Below are positions 37,508 through 47,626 of a stretch of 64,000 bases of DNA, piece by piece. Under the pieces are notes generated by a model, which worked only from the letters and a program-made list of their open reading frames with translations, was not told the origin of the DNA and did not search any database. Numbering within the stretch: position 1 is the first letter of the stretch; every line of letters starts with the position of its first letter. The translations under genes and the position numbers were made by a program. Origin of the DNA: Methanotorris igneus Kol 5 (GTDB taxonomy: Archaea > AGJL01 > Methanococci > Methanococcales > Methanococcaceae); contig NC_015562.1 in assembly GCF_000214415.1 (NCBI RefSeq), positions 868,001 to 932,000 of the forward strand, written 5' to 3'.

Positions 37508-38833
37508 TTATCTTTTATTTAAGAGTTTTGCAATTGTTGGGTGGAGTTCGGTAATTCTTTCTTGCAACAACTGCTCATACATCCTATATACAATTGATAC
37601 GGTAAGTAAAACCCCCGTACCTCCTCCTAATGCTCCAGTGAAATCTGCCAACGCTGCTAATAACCCAACAAATGCTGAACTCATGACAGTTATTGGTTTT
37701 ATATATCTCCTCAATCTTTGCTCTATTGCCTTTGTGCTTTTCCTAAACCCTTTAATTGCCATATCCAAACTTCCAATTCTCCTTGCCATTGATTTTGCAT
37801 CAAGTCCTGACGTTTCAACCCAGAATATACCAAAGAAGATACAGAATATTATCATTGCCAATGTATAAATTATTGCATGTAACGGGTCTGCTATAACGCT
37901 TGTTATCCCATAAGGTGTTGAGAGATAATATGCTAATCCATCTACTGGCCTTCCATTTACAAAATGCCCTAAGATAGGAAGGCCCATCTTATCTAAGAAC
38001 ATCCCCCACAATTGAATGTTAGCAAATAACGCCGCTGCCAAAATTACAGGAAGGTTTGAGACATAGATGAATTTTATTGGATATTTACCCACTGCTCCCT
38101 TAATCCTTCCATGGGCAAGTGGAATTTCAATCCTCATACTCTCTGCATAGACAACAACCAAGAATACCAATATTGTTCCAATTATTGGTAATATATACTC
38201 AATATTAGGCATTCCTGTTACCAATGAGTTAAAGAACTTCCACAAATACCCTTCCGGCCCAAAAGTTCCAACAAATATTGTCTGGGAAACCCCTGCAGCG
38301 ATAAACAACCCAATACCCGAACCAATACCATATTTTGATACAATTTCATCCAAATAAATCAACAATATTGCCCCTAATGCCAATTGTAGGACAAGTATTA
38401 TCATCATTGCTGGAGTTAGAGCTCCAAATGCCCCAGCTCCAACGAACATAATTGCCTCAACAAAACATAGAACTATTGCAAATAACTTTTGTAATCCTTG
38501 GAACAATGCCCTATTTTCAGGATTTGATAAGTCCAACCTTATAAGTTCAGAACCAACCAACAACTGCATTATAATACCTGCAGTAACAATCGGTCCAATA
38601 CCAAGAGTTATTAAAGTTCCCATCTTTGATGCCGTAACAGTTTGCCAGAATTCAAATATTGCTGGAATCTCCGCCCCTCCAGTATAGACATCAATTGTAC
38701 CCATTATAAAGTAGAGAATAAGGACAATTCCAGTCCATTTCAATTTTTCTTTGAATGGTATTTCTCTATCTGGACTTTTCACTTCAGGAATTTTTTCCAG
38801 TATAGGTTTCATCCTATGCAGGAATTCCTCCAC
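37508..38833 (-). CDS. secY: protein translocase channel subunit SecY
   Basis: Ten-helix channel of the Sec translocon. Typical are the cytosolic N-terminus (KPILEKIPEVKSPDREIPFKEK), plug-domain GGAEIPAIFEFWQT, PIVTAGIIMQLLVGS and the C-terminal YRMYEQLLQERITELHP. 441 residues, similar to other archaeal SecY. It is preceded by a 390-base spacer after rpl15 that may hold its own promoter. Confidence 0.96.
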   Translation of the reverse strand: MEEFLHRMKPILEKIPEVKSPDREIPFKEKLKWTGIVLILYFIMGTIDVYTGGAEIPAIFEFWQTVTASKMGTLITLGIGPIVTAGIIMQLLVGSELIRLDLSNPENRALFQGLQKLFAIVLCFVEAIMFVGAGAFGALTPAMMIILVLQLALGAILLIYLDEIVSKYGIGSGIGLFIAAGVSQTIFVGTFGPEGYLWKFFNSLVTGMPNIEYILPIIGTILVFLVVVYAESMRIEIPLAHGRIKGAVGKYPIKFIYVSNLPVILAAALFANIQLWGMFLDKMGLPILGHFVNGRPVDGLAYYLSTPYGITSVIADPLHAIIYTLAMIIFCIFFGIFWVETSGLDAKSMARRIGSLDMAIKGFRKSTKAIEQRLRRYIKPITVMSSAFVGLLAALADFTGALGGGTGVLLTVSIVYRMYEQLLQERITELHPTIAKLLNKR

Positions 38834-38980
38834 AGTATCACCTTTAGGATTTCAGAATAATTAAATATTTTTTATAATTATCTTTAATGTTACCAACAAA
38901 TTATTTCATCATAATTTTTATTAATATGATAATACTTCCCCCTCAGATCTACTTTATCATACTTTAAAATCCTAAAAATA

Positions 38981-39244
38981 TTACAAAATATTAACATTAT
39001 AAAACATAATAATAATGGGGCTATTCAGCATTAGATATAAACCAAAAATAGAACAGGACAAAAACAGTGCAATAAACACAACAAAAAAATCCATACATAA
39101 AAATGATTTAATATTTTTTAAGATTTCATTTTCTCCAAATTTAGTTATGTTGTTTTGCAATCCATCACAATCAAAAATAAGAAAAATTAGAATTAGAATA
39201 ATTAAGTTATATTTTACATATTTATAATTCAACAACTTCTCCAC
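38981..39244 (-). CDS. possible small two-helix membrane protein between rpl15 and secY
   Basis: An open frame of 87 codons with two hydrophobic segments (LIILILIFLIFDC; FFVVFIALFLSCSIFGLYLML). It starts inside the last codons of rpl15 with GTG, or with TTG a few codons later behind GGTGGAG. No homologue is recognised. Opposite-strand reading is also open, and the base composition is very AT-rich, so it may be spurious. Confidence 0.3.
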   Translation of the reverse strand: MEKLLNYKYVKYNLIILILIFLIFDCDGLQNNITKFGENEILKNIKSFLCMDFFVVFIALFLSCSIFGLYLMLNSPIIIMFYNVNIL

Positions 39245-39653
39245 CAGCAGATTCTATTTTTTCTCTTGCACTTTCGGAGAACTCAATAGCTTTTACAATC
39301 ATTGGTGTTGATATCTTACCTCTACCAAGGACTTTCTCAAAGCCCAACTCTGTTACATCAACGACAATTTTTCCATCTTCAACTTCAAATTTATCTTTGT
39401 TTTTCAATACAAGCTCTTCTAATTCACCAACGTTGATGGTTTCAAGATCTTTAATTAAGCTTGGGTGTCTTGAGAACCCATATTTACCAAATCTATCTGG
39501 CTCGTATTTTATAACATATGACCACTTGTGGTCAAATCCTCCTGCTCTACCTCTACCTCCCCTACTACCAGCACCTCTGTGTTTTTTGTGTGAACCATAA
39601 CCGCAGGTTCTTGAACCTCTTATTTTTTTAATTTTTTTCTTTTTTCTTATCAT
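39222..39653 (-). CDS. rpl15: ribosomal protein uL15
   Basis: Late-assembling large-subunit protein. The glycine/arginine-rich N-terminus (RGSRTCGYGSHKKHRGAGSR) and the C-terminal VKAIEFSESAREKIESAGG are characteristic. 143 residues. Last ribosomal gene of the minus-strand spc-like operon. Confidence 0.96.
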   Translation of the reverse strand: MIRKKKKIKKIRGSRTCGYGSHKKHRGAGSRGGRGRAGGFDHKWSYVIKYEPDRFGKYGFSRHPSLIKDLETINVGELEELVLKNKDKFEVEDGKIVVDVTELGFEKVLGRGKISTPMIVKAIEFSESAREKIESAGGEVVEL

Positions 39654-39718
39654 ACCATCACCTTGACAATTTTGAACCCATACAAAATAACACTCATATA
39701 AAATTTCCGACCTAATAT

Positions 39719-40183
39719 TTAAATCATTCTCAATATTAAATCATTTATTTTCTCTCCTCTGTATCCTAAAGCTCCTCCAACTGAGAATGGTTTTTTAATT
39801 CCTCCTCTCTCGTAACCTTTTCTTGGAGGATGTAATCTAAATACTGGTTTTAATGGAGTGTCTTTTAATTTAATTTCTCCATTTATTAATTTTTCAGCAA
39901 GCTCTTCTACAGTCATGTTCATTTTTTCTTTTATAATTTCTTCATTAACTCTTTTGTTTCCTGGTAACCTTCCTCTTTTCAATATCAATTTTACCAAGGT
40001 ATCTTTGTTGATTTCCCCGTAGGTTACGTAGTCCTTAACTTTGTTCAGCATACCTTTGAATGTGTCTGTTTCTGGGACTATTACACAATGGTTTACTCTG
40101 TGTAATCTCAACATTTTGAGTGTGTCAGCTATGTCCTTTCTAACACCTACTCTCCCTCTCACTCTTACAACTGCGTAAGCCAT
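39719..40183 (-). CDS. rpl30: ribosomal protein uL30
   Basis: Archaeal long form of L30 (154 residues). [20 protein letters not shown] and [13 protein letters not shown] are the conserved core, followed by the archaeal extension ending [10 protein letters not shown]. Start behind AAGGTGATG. Confidence 0.95.
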   Translation of the reverse strand: MAYAVVRVRGRVGVRKDIADTLKMLRLHRVNHCVIVPETDTFKGMLNKVKDYVTYGEINKDTLVKLILKRGRLPGNKRVNEEIIKEKMNMTVEELAEKLINGEIKLKDTPLKPVFRLHPPRKGYERGGIKKPFSVGGALGYRGEKINDLILRMI

Positions 40184-40291
40184 GTTTTCATCACCTTTTT
40201 AATTAAATTAAATTAATTTCTTAGAAAAAATTAAAAATTTTTTTAAACAGTTGTGAGATCTCCCATTATATAATTTTTTGAAAAAATGCAT

Positions 40292-40951
40292 TTAGAATGT
40301 TCTACCTTCAATAATACCTAATTTTTGTTTGTGTTCATCTAATGTTCTTACAAAGTTCAAGTTTTTGAGTGCTTCAAATGTAGCCATTGCGAAGTTGTAT
40401 GTTGTTCTTGTATCCCCAAATGTCTTTGTCCAGACATCCTTTACTCCGGCTAAACCTAAAACTGCCTTTGCAACATTACCAGCAACTAAACCTACTCCTC
40501 TTGGAGCAGGCATTAATTCAACCTCAACACTACCACATTTACCTCTTGATTTAAATGGAACTGAGTGTGCTAAACCACAACCGCACTCCCAAGAACCGCA
40601 ACCTCTTCTAATTTTAATTATTGATAATTTTGCTTGTGCAATTGCTTTTCTTATTGCAGGACCTACTTCTTTTGCTTTACCCATTCCTACTCCAACATAA
40701 CCATTTCTGTTTCCTACAACAACAGTTGCTCTAAATCTTGCTCTTCTACCTGACTTGTGCATTCTTTGGACTAATTTAACGTCTAAAACTTGCTCTTCTA
40801 AATCTGGTAAGAGAACATCTACAATCTCTGGCTCCAACAATGGCAAGTTGTTGTCCAATATGTAATCTATATCTGTTATAGCGCCTTCTTTTACCATCTT
40901 ACCGACTTTTGTTTTCGGTTCCCATGATTCAATGTCAAATCTTCTATTCAT
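40292..40951 (-). CDS. rps5: ribosomal protein uS5
   Basis: Small-subunit protein at the mRNA entry, important for fidelity. S5 double-stranded-RNA-binding domain at about 60-125 ([35 protein letters not shown]) and C-terminal [11 protein letters not shown]. 219 residues, archaeal length. Confidence 0.96.
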   Translation of the reverse strand: MNRRFDIESWEPKTKVGKMVKEGAITDIDYILDNNLPLLEPEIVDVLLPDLEEQVLDVKLVQRMHKSGRRARFRATVVVGNRNGYVGVGMGKAKEVGPAIRKAIAQAKLSIIKIRRGCGSWECGCGLAHSVPFKSRGKCGSVEVELMPAPRGVGLVAGNVAKAVLGLAGVKDVWTKTFGDTRTTYNFAMATFEALKNLNFVRTLDEHKQKLGIIEGRTF

Positions 40952-40961
40952 CCTATCACCT

Positions 40962-41552
40962 TTATAATTCCAAACTCATGATTTTTTCCTTGATTTCATC
41001 AAAGTGCTCTGGTAAATCCTCTGGTTTTAATCCCTTTTCTAAGTATTTTGAGAATTGTCTCTTGTATTTTTCTTCATCTTCACTTTTTAAGAGTTCCGCA
41101 TATATCTTTATGTGTTCTCCTCTTATTCTACTTTCATCTGGAAGAATTTCTTCACCGTGTGGAATTTCCATACCTGCATCTAAAGCCCCTTTAAGAACTG
41201 CAAATACTGCCGCTCCTTTTGTAGCTCTGTGCAATCCAATATCTAAAACTGCCTCTTTGTAACCTTTGCTAATTGCTTTTCTACCCAATAATAAACCTGT
41301 CAAGTATGCAGCAGGAACATTTCCACAGTGTCCTTTGTATCCCAATTTAATTAACTCTCTTGAGTGTGCTGAAACAACTGTTCTATCTCCTTTTTCATCA
41401 TATAATATAACTTGTGCAATGATGTGGTTCAATGTTCTTCTTGCAACTAATCTTGGTTTTCCTGACAATAACAACTTCAATCTCTTTCTGTAGTTTGTTT
41501 TTCCTTCTCTTCTTCTTCTAAAAGGCACTCTATATTTAGCGTCACGTGCCAT
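40962..41552 (-). CDS. rpl18: ribosomal protein uL18
   Basis: Binds 5S r[22 protein letters not shown] and [19 protein letters not shown] are conserved. The start ATG 41552 follows GGGAGGT; an upstream frame of five codons contains that binding site and is not used. 196 residues. Confidence 0.95.
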   Translation of the reverse strand: MARDAKYRVPFRRRREGKTNYRKRLKLLLSGKPRLVARRTLNHIIAQVILYDEKGDRTVVSAHSRELIKLGYKGHCGNVPAAYLTGLLLGRKAISKGYKEAVLDIGLHRATKGAAVFAVLKGALDAGMEIPHGEEILPDESRIRGEHIKIYAELLKSEDEEKYKRQFSKYLEKGLKPEDLPEHFDEIKEKIMSLEL

Positions 41553-41616
41553 GTTTTTACCTCCCATTATGTGAAAATTTTTAGTTTAAAATAATAATTT
41601 CTTTAAATTAAATGAA

Positions 41617-42066
41617 TTATTTAGCCAAAATATCGTGGTCTCTCATGTATAAGAGCATGTGGCTTCTACTTCTGAATGCTCCACCTTTTGCCATTCTGTA
41701 TAATCTTCTGTATGTTCTTCTGTCTATTGTACCATTGTCTCTCAACTCTTTCAATAATCTTCTTAAAGGTCTTATTGTGTTTATCCATCTTTCTTTTTTA
41801 GGTGTTCTTGCTCCTTTAGCCCCTCTTCTTGAACCAGGGCCTCTTCTTCTACCTTTTCTTTTTTGTTCTTTTAATTTTTTGGTTCTTGCACTACTAATAC
41901 CTTTCTTTTGTTTCTTTTTAATAACCCCTTCCTTTATTAATGCCCTTATATCATCCTTTGTGATTGCTGCTTTAACTTTATCCAACTGCTCAGGGTCTAT
42001 CCATACTCTGTCAAGCCCACATTTTAAAATATCCGCAGCCATCCTTCTTTGAACGGAAACATCCAT
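41617..42066 (-). CDS. rpl19e: ribosomal protein eL19
   Basis: Archaeal/eukaryotic large-subunit protein forming an intersubunit bridge. QRRMAADILKCGLDRVWIDP at the N-terminus and the basic GSRRGAKGARTPKKERW segment are typical. 149 residues, 2 bases after rpl32e. Confidence 0.96.
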   Translation of the reverse strand: MDVSVQRRMAADILKCGLDRVWIDPEQLDKVKAAITKDDIRALIKEGVIKKKQKKGISSARTKKLKEQKRKGRRRGPGSRRGAKGARTPKKERWINTIRPLRRLLKELRDNGTIDRRTYRRLYRMAKGGAFRSRSHMLLYMRDHDILAK

Positions 42067-42068
42067 AT

Positions 42069-42485
42069 TTAATCACCTTTTATACCTAAGAGTTCCTTTT
42101 GTTTTTCTTCTGAAATGTTGAGGATTCTTATACCCAATTCTCTTGCTCTTTTTATAATTTCAATTCTTTTTCTTTTTCCTACTGTTGCTGCAATTCTTGC
42201 CCCTTGTGTTTTAGGATCTAATTGCTCCAACTCTTTTACGTTGTGGACAAGAACGTCCTCCAATCCACTTGGGTGCAAACCTCTAACAAGTTTAGGGCTT
42301 CTATATCCAACTTTAACAATAGCAGGTCTGTGTTTTAACTGCAATCTCATTCCACTGTGTCTTCCTTTTGGTTTTCTCCATTTTTCTCCTAATCTTTTGT
42401 ATCTAAACCACTCTTGTCTTAAGAATTTAGGTTTTTTCATCTTTTGTTTGAACCTAACTCTCATTAATCTTTTAAATTCACTCAT
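42069..42485 (-). CDS. rpl32e: ribosomal protein eL32
   Basis: Large-subunit protein with the family stretch [19 protein letters not shown] and [15 protein letters not shown]. 138 residues, a common archaeal length. It starts 9 bases after rpl6 ends. Confidence 0.95.
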   Translation of the reverse strand: MSEFKRLMRVRFKQKMKKPKFLRQEWFRYKRLGEKWRKPKGRHSGMRLQLKHRPAIVKVGYRSPKLVRGLHPSGLEDVLVHNVKELEQLDPKTQGARIAATVGKRKRIEIIKRARELGIRILNISEEKQKELLGIKGD

Positions 42486-42494
42486 GGCATCACC

Positions 42495-43043
42495 TTATAG
42501 TACTTTTCCTGCCTTCTCCACAATGTAAATACCATCTTGGAATACTCTTGGGTCTCTTCCTTTAATTTTTGTTGCCTGTTCAATGTTTGCAGCAGTTTGA
42601 CCGACTTTCTCCTTATCAATTCCAGTAACAATTACGTCCTCACCGCTAACTTTAACAGTAACTCCTTCCAAGATTTTTGCTCTTCTTGGGTGTTTTTCCC
42701 CTAAGAAATTATCGATGATAACTTCATTTCCTTTAACAGTAACTTTCATTGGGAAGTGAGCATATCTTATCTTCAATCTGTATGTAAAGCCCTCTGTTAC
42801 TCCTTTAATCATATTTTTTATGTGTGCCTTAAATGTTCCAATGACAGCAGCTTGTTTCTTTCTTGGGAATTCACATTCAATAACAACTTTGTTGTCCTCT
42901 TTCTTTATCTCAACACCTGGATATGAGAGGACTCTTCTGAGCTCTTTGTTTCCTGACTTAACAATAACTTCATTCCCCACGATATCTACAGTAACGTTTT
43001 CGGGAATTTCTATTTCTTCCCTTATAAATGCTGCAACTGGCAT
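42495..43043 (-). CDS. rpl6: ribosomal protein uL6
   Basis: Large-subunit protein near the sarcin-ricin loop; two repeated L6 domains. [19 protein letters not shown] opens the first and [20 protein letters not shown] the second. 182 residues, start behind AGGAGGT. Confidence 0.96.
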   Translation of the reverse strand: MPVAAFIREEIEIPENVTVDIVGNEVIVKSGNKELRRVLSYPGVEIKKEDNKVVIECEFPRKKQAAVIGTFKAHIKNMIKGVTEGFTYRLKIRYAHFPMKVTVKGNEVIIDNFLGEKHPRRAKILEGVTVKVSGEDVIVTGIDKEKVGQTAANIEQATKIKGRDPRVFQDGIYIVEKAGKVL

Positions 43044-43102
43044 ATTTTTACCTCCTATTCAATAAATTATTAATAAAAACTCTCTAAACAAAATCAATTA
43101 AT

Positions 43103-43495
43103 TTAGTATACGTAGGAGATTAATCTTCCACCAATTCCTTTTTCCTTTGCTTCGTAGTGTGTCATTATTCCTTGGGATGTGCTTACAATTAACAAACCAA
43201 AGTCTCTTGCTGGAAGGTATCTCTTTTCGAATTTCTCAAATTCGTGTTTCTTAACAGCATATCTTGGTTTAATTGCACCGCATTTGTTTATTTTACCAAT
43301 TAATTCAACTTTAAATATTCCTGCTCTTCCATCCTCTATAAATTCAAACTCTCCAATGTATCCGTGGTCTTGCATAACCTTCAATACTCTACCAATCAAC
43401 TTTGATGCGGGTTTTATGTAAACTACCTTCTTCCCCACTCTTTCACAATTTGTTAAATGGTTTAATGCATTTGCTAGTGGGTCCATTAAACTCAT
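43103..43495 (-). CDS. rps8: ribosomal protein uS8
   Basis: Binds the central domain of 16S rRNA; it may also bind its own operon mRNA, as S8 regulates the spc operon in bacteria. [19 protein letters not shown] and the C-terminal [19 protein letters not shown] are diagnostic. 130 residues. Confidence 0.96.
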   Translation of the reverse strand: MSLMDPLANALNHLTNCERVGKKVVYIKPASKLIGRVLKVMQDHGYIGEFEFIEDGRAGIFKVELIGKINKCGAIKPRYAVKKHEFEKFEKRYLPARDFGLLIVSTSQGIMTHYEAKEKGIGGRLISYVY

Positions 43496-43551
43496 GTTGA
43501 TACCTCCTTAAATTTAACTATTTTTTAAAGTTTTAAATTAAAGCGGCTAAA

Positions 43552-43713
43552 TTAATCGTATTTTTTAAATCCTAATTTTGCAGCCACTTCTCTAAAACAT
43601 TGTCTGCATAAGTTGAGTCCGTATTTTCTAATTAATCCTGGTCCTACGTGCCCACATCTTCTACATGGCCTTATTCCTATTCCATATTTTCTTTTCCATG
43701 GAGCTTTTGCCAT
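43552..43713 (-). CDS. rps14: ribosomal protein uS14, zinc form
   Basis: A 53-residue gene. The product begins [11 protein letters not shown] and has the zinc-binding pairs CRRCG and CRQC, ending [13 protein letters not shown] 43713 follows AAGGTGATG. It lies between rpl5 and rps8 as in other archaea. Confidence 0.96.
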   Translation of the reverse strand: MAKAPWKRKYGIGIRPCRRCGHVGPGLIRKYGLNLCRQCFREVAAKLGFKKYD

Positions 43714-43735
43714 TTACATCACCTTTTGTTTTTAT

Positions 43736-44284
43736 TTATTCTCCTCTTACAACTTCTACACCAAAGTGTTTCTCAATGAATTCAATTGCTTCCTCTTTTG
43801 TAACTCTATGTCTTTTAGGAATGCGTGCTCTTTTTACTTTTCTCCTCTTAACTCTGTATCCTGGTCTTTCTAAGGTAACACAAACGTCCATCCCATAAAT
43901 TCCAATCATTGGGTCATATTTTTGTCCAGGGAAGTCTATATGCTCATGAATACCGAATGAGAAGTTTCCATATTCGTCAAATGAACTTTCATATAATTTT
44001 TTACCTTCTGCTTTAAATGCAATGAATGCGTTTTTTAAGAATTCTTCTGCTTTCTTTCCTCTTAATGTAACTTTTAATCCAATTGGTAATTTTTTTCTAA
44101 TTCCAAATGCTGGGTTTGTTTGCTTTGCCAATGTTCTTATTGGCTTTTGCCCTGTGATTTCTTCCATAACTTTAGCTCCCTTTGTTAACCTATCTCCAGC
44201 TTCCCCAACACCGAAGTTAACCACGACTTTTTCAATTCTTGGTTTTAACATTGGGTTGTTTTTCCAAAGTTCTTGGTATGACAT
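43736..44284 (-). CDS. rpl5: ribosomal protein uL5
   Basis: Binds 5S rRNA at the central protuberance. NFGVGEAGDRLTKGAKVMEEITGQKP and the FSFGIHEHIDFPGQKYDP segment are typical; 182 residues. Start behind GGGAGGATAAACCATG. Confidence 0.96.
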   Translation of the reverse strand: MSYQELWKNNPMLKPRIEKVVVNFGVGEAGDRLTKGAKVMEEITGQKPIRTLAKQTNPAFGIRKKLPIGLKVTLRGKKAEEFLKNAFIAFKAEGKKLYESSFDEYGNFSFGIHEHIDFPGQKYDPMIGIYGMDVCVTLERPGYRVKRRKVKRARIPKRHRVTKEEAIEFIEKHFGVEVVRGE

Positions 44285-44307
44285 GGTTTATCCTCCCAAT
44301 AACGTTT

Positions 44308-45042
44308 TTATAATTTGATTATTGGTTCTTCATCTCCAACAACGAATACGTAGTCCTTGATTGTTTTAAATTTCTCTCCATCAGCGTTTTCTAATGTTAT
44401 TATATCTGGGTAGAGAATTCTCTTTTCAATGTCAACAATTTTTGCAAATTCTCCAATGTGTTTTCCTCCTGTAATGTATGCCAATTTACCAACTTCAAAT
44501 GGAATGTGTGCTTTAATTTCTTGTTCAGGTATTCCCATTAAAATAACGTCCCCTGTTTTGTAAACATCTTCCTCAGCTTTTGTTGGATCTGAAACTCTTA
44601 TGAGGTGGTTTCTTCCATCGTGTAAATTGAGTTGAATGTGCCCTCCTTTAACAACAGTCTTGTTTCTAATTCTACACAATTTAACATCCGGGTTTTCAGT
44701 AGGTCTTAAAACAATTCTACCTTTTTCATCAAATAATGCTCTGAAGTGTTCATTTGTATCTGGAATTGATACAACATCCATTAAACCAACAGGGAACTTG
44801 TGTTCCTTTCTTTTTCTTCCATCAACTAAGATTTTACCCATTTTAATAATCTTTTTAGCTTCTCTTGCATTATCAGCATATTTTAAGATATCTCTAACAA
44901 TCAACAACAATGGTAATGACTCATTCATTGCGTGTGGTCCTGGTAATGGCCTTACAACAAACTTATGAACTTTTCTTGGAATCTGCCAATTTGCTGGAGC
45001 TGCCAGTCTTTTCAAGTGTCTTCTTGGTCCTTTATTTGCCAT
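44308..45042 (-). CDS. rps4e: ribosomal protein eS4
   Basis: Archaeal/eukaryotic small-subunit protein with S4, central and KOW domains. MANKGPRRHLKRLAAPANW at the N-terminus, ILVDGRKRKEHKFPVGLMDV and the KOW-like YITGGKHIGEFAKI are visible. ATG 45042 follows GAGGTG; the GTG six bases upstream is part of that site. 244 residues. Confidence 0.96.
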   Translation of the reverse strand: MANKGPRRHLKRLAAPANWQIPRKVHKFVVRPLPGPHAMNESLPLLLIVRDILKYADNAREAKKIIKMGKILVDGRKRKEHKFPVGLMDVVSIPDTNEHFRALFDEKGRIVLRPTENPDVKLCRIRNKTVVKGGHIQLNLHDGRNHLIRVSDPTKAEEDVYKTGDVILMGIPEQEIKAHIPFEVGKLAYITGGKHIGEFAKIVDIEKRILYPDIITLENADGEKFKTIKDYVFVVGDEEPIIKL

Positions 45043-45069
45043 ATTCACACCTCATTAATTTGTTTGGCA

Positions 45070-45435
45070 TTATTCCTTTTTTATTTGTTTGAATCTCTTT
45101 TCGTCTCCTTCATACAATTTGACAATCATTACATTTGATGGGTGGATTGGGTATAGACTTTCTTTTCCGTCTTGCCTGTAGTTTACAGCACCTTCAACGT
45201 AAATTCTATATCTCTTGTAATCTACTTTGACAACTTCTCCTTGGTGTCCTTTAAAGTCCCCTCTCATGATTTTAACGACATCTCCTTTTCTAATTGGGAG
45301 GGAGTTTTTACCTAATTTTTCTTTCAATTCTTTTGATAACATTGCAGACATGACTTTGTTTCTTAAATGCAATGGTGCGTTAAATAGGGCTTTTCTTTGT
45401 TTCCTTGGTTGTTTTGACTTGGTTAAAGCCACCAT
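45070..45435 (-). CDS. rpl24: ribosomal protein uL24
   Basis: Early assembly protein of the large subunit near the exit tunnel. [17 protein letters not shown] and the KOW motif [20 protein letters not shown] are present; 121 residues. Confidence 0.96.
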   Translation of the reverse strand: MVALTKSKQPRKQRKALFNAPLHLRNKVMSAMLSKELKEKLGKNSLPIRKGDVVKIMRGDFKGHQGEVVKVDYKRYRIYVEGAVNYRQDGKESLYPIHPSNVMIVKLYEGDEKRFKQIKKE

Positions 45436-45471
45436 ACTTTCACCTTTTTAGTTATTTGGAAATTTTTTTAA

Positions 45472-45870
45472 TTATAAGATGATTCTTGCCAATCTTGAGA
45501 TACCTGGCCATCTTTCTGCAGCTTCTTTTGCAACAGGTCCCTTAATCTCTGAACCTTTTGGGTTTCCGTCAGGTGTTACAATAACAGCAGCGTTGTCCTC
45601 AAATTTAACTCTTGTTCCATCAGGTCTTCTAATTTCTTTCTTTTGTCTAATAATTATAGCAGGGAAAACTTGTTTTCTCATTTCTGGGGTTCCTTTTTTA
45701 ACTGAGACGAAAACCATATCTCCTACTCCAGCTGAAGGCAATCTTCTTGCGACCCCTTTGTAGTTTTTAACTGCGATGATTTCCAATTCTCTTGCTCCCG
45801 TGTTGTCAGCACAAACCAATCTCGCACCATTTGGTAATGCTCTTGTGACTTTTGAACCATGACCTTTCAT
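45472..45870 (-). CDS. rpl14: ribosomal protein uL14
   Basis: Five-stranded beta-barrel protein at the subunit interface. [20 protein letters not shown] and [16 protein letters not shown] are diagnostic; 132 residues. Confidence 0.97.
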   Translation of the reverse strand: MKGHGSKVTRALPNGARLVCADNTGARELEIIAVKNYKGVARRLPSAGVGDMVFVSVKKGTPEMRKQVFPAIIIRQKKEIRRPDGTRVKFEDNAAVIVTPDGNPKGSEIKGPVAKEAAERWPGISRLARIIL

Positions 45871-45894
45871 AATGCCACCTCTTTAGAATAATAA

Positions 45895-46242
45895 TTATTC
45901 TTCTCCTTTTACTTCCTTTACATGTCCGAGTTTTTCAATAACAACGAATGATTTTGTTTTACTTATTGGTCTGCATTCCATGACTCTAACGATATCTCCA
46001 ACTTTAGCGTTTATACATTCTGGGTTGTGAGCAACTAATTTTGATGTTCTTTTTTCATATCTTTCATATTTCTTCAAGTATTTTACAATTTCTCTTTTAA
46101 TAACAACTGTTTTGTGTGCTTTGTCGCTAACTACGACTCCTTCAAACATTTGTCCTCTTACAGATAATGTCCCATGGAAAGGACAGTTTTTGTCATTGCA
46201 CTCTTTTTTAGGAGCATTTACTGGAATTCCAATGTTCCTCAT
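45895..46242 (-). CDS. rps17: ribosomal protein uS17
   Basis: Primary 16S rRNA binder. The archaeal N-terminal segment [17 protein letters not shown] and OB-fold stretches ([34 protein letters not shown]) are visible. ATG 46242 follows GGAGGTCTGAAC and gives 115 residues; the frame upstream encodes a Cys-rich stretch that is not family-like. Confidence 0.94.
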   Translation of the reverse strand: MRNIGIPVNAPKKECNDKNCPFHGTLSVRGQMFEGVVVSDKAHKTVVIKREIVKYLKKYERYEKRTSKLVAHNPECINAKVGDIVRVMECRPISKTKSFVVIEKLGHVKEVKGEE

Positions 46243-46338
46243 GTTCAGACCTCCTACAACTTTGCATGTTTTTGAGCATAATGTATAGCATGAATTTTTT
46301 ATTTTCATAAAATCAAAGTGCTAAAAATACATCCAAAT

Positions 46339-46395
46339 AGGGATTATAAAATTGCAGTATCCCTTGGGAGAATTATCTAAGCAAAGAATAATTCT
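46339..46395 (-). other. two tandem hairpins between rnp1 and rps17
   Basis: AGGGAT/ATCCCT (46339-46344 with 46359-46364) and AGAATTAT/ATAATTCT (46369-46376 with 46388-46395), perfect 6- and 8-bp stems in a 230-base gap of an otherwise compact operon. They could be processing or attenuation structures. No T run follows, so a bacterial-type terminator is unlikely. Confidence 0.35.
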
Positions 46396-46471
46396 GAAAT
46401 ATTAATAACTGATATTTATACTTTACACTGGTGGGGACTTTAAAATAGTAATTTTTGATATTTAAAGTTTT

Positions 46472-46759
46472 TTAGTATGGGTAGAGCTCCTTTATCTTCC
46501 TCTTTAATCTGTCCTCTGGCCTACCGATCAACAATCTCCCATCAACGTCCACTCTGCATGTTGGTAGTTTGAATCTGAACACTGCAATGTCCTTTGGAAT
46601 TACTACTTCTTTGCCATTCTCTTTTTCAATCACTAAGGTATTTCTGCTCTCATCTACGACTCTGCCTTTTATGCCAATCATTGATGGGTTTCTGGACTTT
46701 ACTATCTCCACTTCCAGTCCTATAAGTTCATGTCTTAAAATATTATATGGAGTTATCAT
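46472..46759 (-). CDS. rnp1: RNase P protein component Rpp29/Pop4
   Basis: Protein cofactor of archaeal RNase P, which trims tRNA 5' ends. The Sm-like barrel is recognisable by ILRHELIGLEVEIVKSRNPS, GIKGRVVDESRNTLVIE and DVDGRLLIGRPEDRLKRKI. ATG 46759 follows GGTGGGGCAAAAT and yields 95 residues; the frame is open further upstream, but through the hairpin described at 46782-46817. It is in the usual archaeal place between aIF1 and rps17. Confidence 0.93.
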   Translation of the reverse strand: MITPYNILRHELIGLEVEIVKSRNPSMIGIKGRVVDESRNTLVIEKENGKEVVIPKDIAVFRFKLPTCRVDVDGRLLIGRPEDRLKRKIKELYPY

Positions 46760-46781
46760 ATTTTGCCCCACCATATAGAGA

Positions 46782-46817
46782 CGTGGTGGGTGTGCCCAAA
46801 AAAGGGCATCCACCACG
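46782..46817 (-). promoter_or_regulatory. GC-rich leader hairpin of rnp1, possible translational switch
   Basis: On the transcribed strand an 8-bp stem (46817-46810 with 46789-46782) and an inner GCCC/GGGC stem enclose a loop of six U. It ends 23 bases before the rnp1 ATG. Its 3' strand contains CCCACC, which is complementary to the rnp1 ribosome binding site GGTGGG a few bases on. Pairing within the hairpin and pairing with the binding site exclude each other. Confidence 0.45.
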
Positions 46818-46872
46818 CCCAGAAATTATTAAATTAAAAATTTTAATTAGAAAAGACATAAATCAAATAAAT

Positions 46873-47181
46873 TTATCTAACATCAATCATGTCCTTTGAA
46901 AAGCCCATTTTAACAAGTATCTCTTCAACTTTTTTCCTATGGTCTCCTTGTAATTCAATAGCATTATCTTTTACAGTCCCTCCACAGGCACAGATATCTT
47001 TCAATTTTTTAGCCAATTCTTTAATATCTATTAAATCAGTATCAAATCCCTCTATGATAGTCATTAATTTCCCAAATCTTCTTTTTGTAACGTATACTTT
47101 TATTTTTTGTTCTTCTTTTGCTATTTCTTCACATACACACAAATCTTTTGGTAATCCACATACTGGACAAATCTCGGGCAT
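46873..47181 (-). CDS. translation initiation factor aIF1 (SUI1)
   Basis: Ensures correct start codon selection on the 30S subunit. An N-terminal zinc-knuckle [13 protein letters not shown] precedes the SUI1 domain ([31 protein letters not shown]). Start ATG 47181 behind GAGGTGCA, with GTG directly before it as an alternative. 102 residues. Confidence 0.94.
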   Translation of the reverse strand: MPEICPVCGLPKDLCVCEEIAKEEQKIKVYVTKRRFGKLMTIIEGFDTDLIDIKELAKKLKDICACGGTVKDNAIELQGDHRKKVEEILVKMGFSKDMIDVR

Positions 47182-47324
47182 CACTGCACCTCTTATTATT
47201 TCACTTTTTATCTGGTCTTTCTAATATTAATAACATAAAGTTTTTGGTATTTATAATTTATGTCTATTAGGTTGTGACAACCAGCATAACATTTAACGCC
47301 TACAATATTTGGTTTTAATTTGAT

Positions 47325-47534
47325 TTAAGCTATTTGTCTCTTTTTTTCATTCATTATAGTTAATATTCTTGCTATTGTTCTCTTTAATTCTTTAACTCTT
47401 CCAGGGTTTGAAGGAGCACCACTAACAGCTTTATGTACATTTTCTTTTAACAATTCTTTCTTCAACTCTACAAGTTTTTCTTTCATTTCTTCTATACTCA
47501 TTTCTCTAATTTCACTTGCTCTTAAAATTGCCAT
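47325..47534 (-). CDS. rpl29: ribosomal protein uL29
   Basis: Small helical protein near the polypeptide exit. [21 protein letters not shown] and the basic [20 protein letters not shown] helix are typical; 69 residues. Starts 92 bases after rps3 ends. Confidence 0.95.
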   Translation of the reverse strand: MAILRASEIREMSIEEMKEKLVELKKELLKENVHKAVSGAPSNPGRVKELKRTIARILTIMNEKKRQIA

Positions 47535-47626
47535 ATTTTTTCACCCCTCGTTAGATAAATTTTAAAAATATCTAAATCATAAAGCCCTAAATAGCATATA
47601 AATAGGGTTTAAAAATTTAAGGGGTA

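Noticed and set aside
39397-45763. Numerous plus-strand frames opposite the ribosomal protein genes
   Set aside because: All are antisense shadows of highly conserved minus-strand ribosomal genes and lack ribosome binding sites and family signatures.
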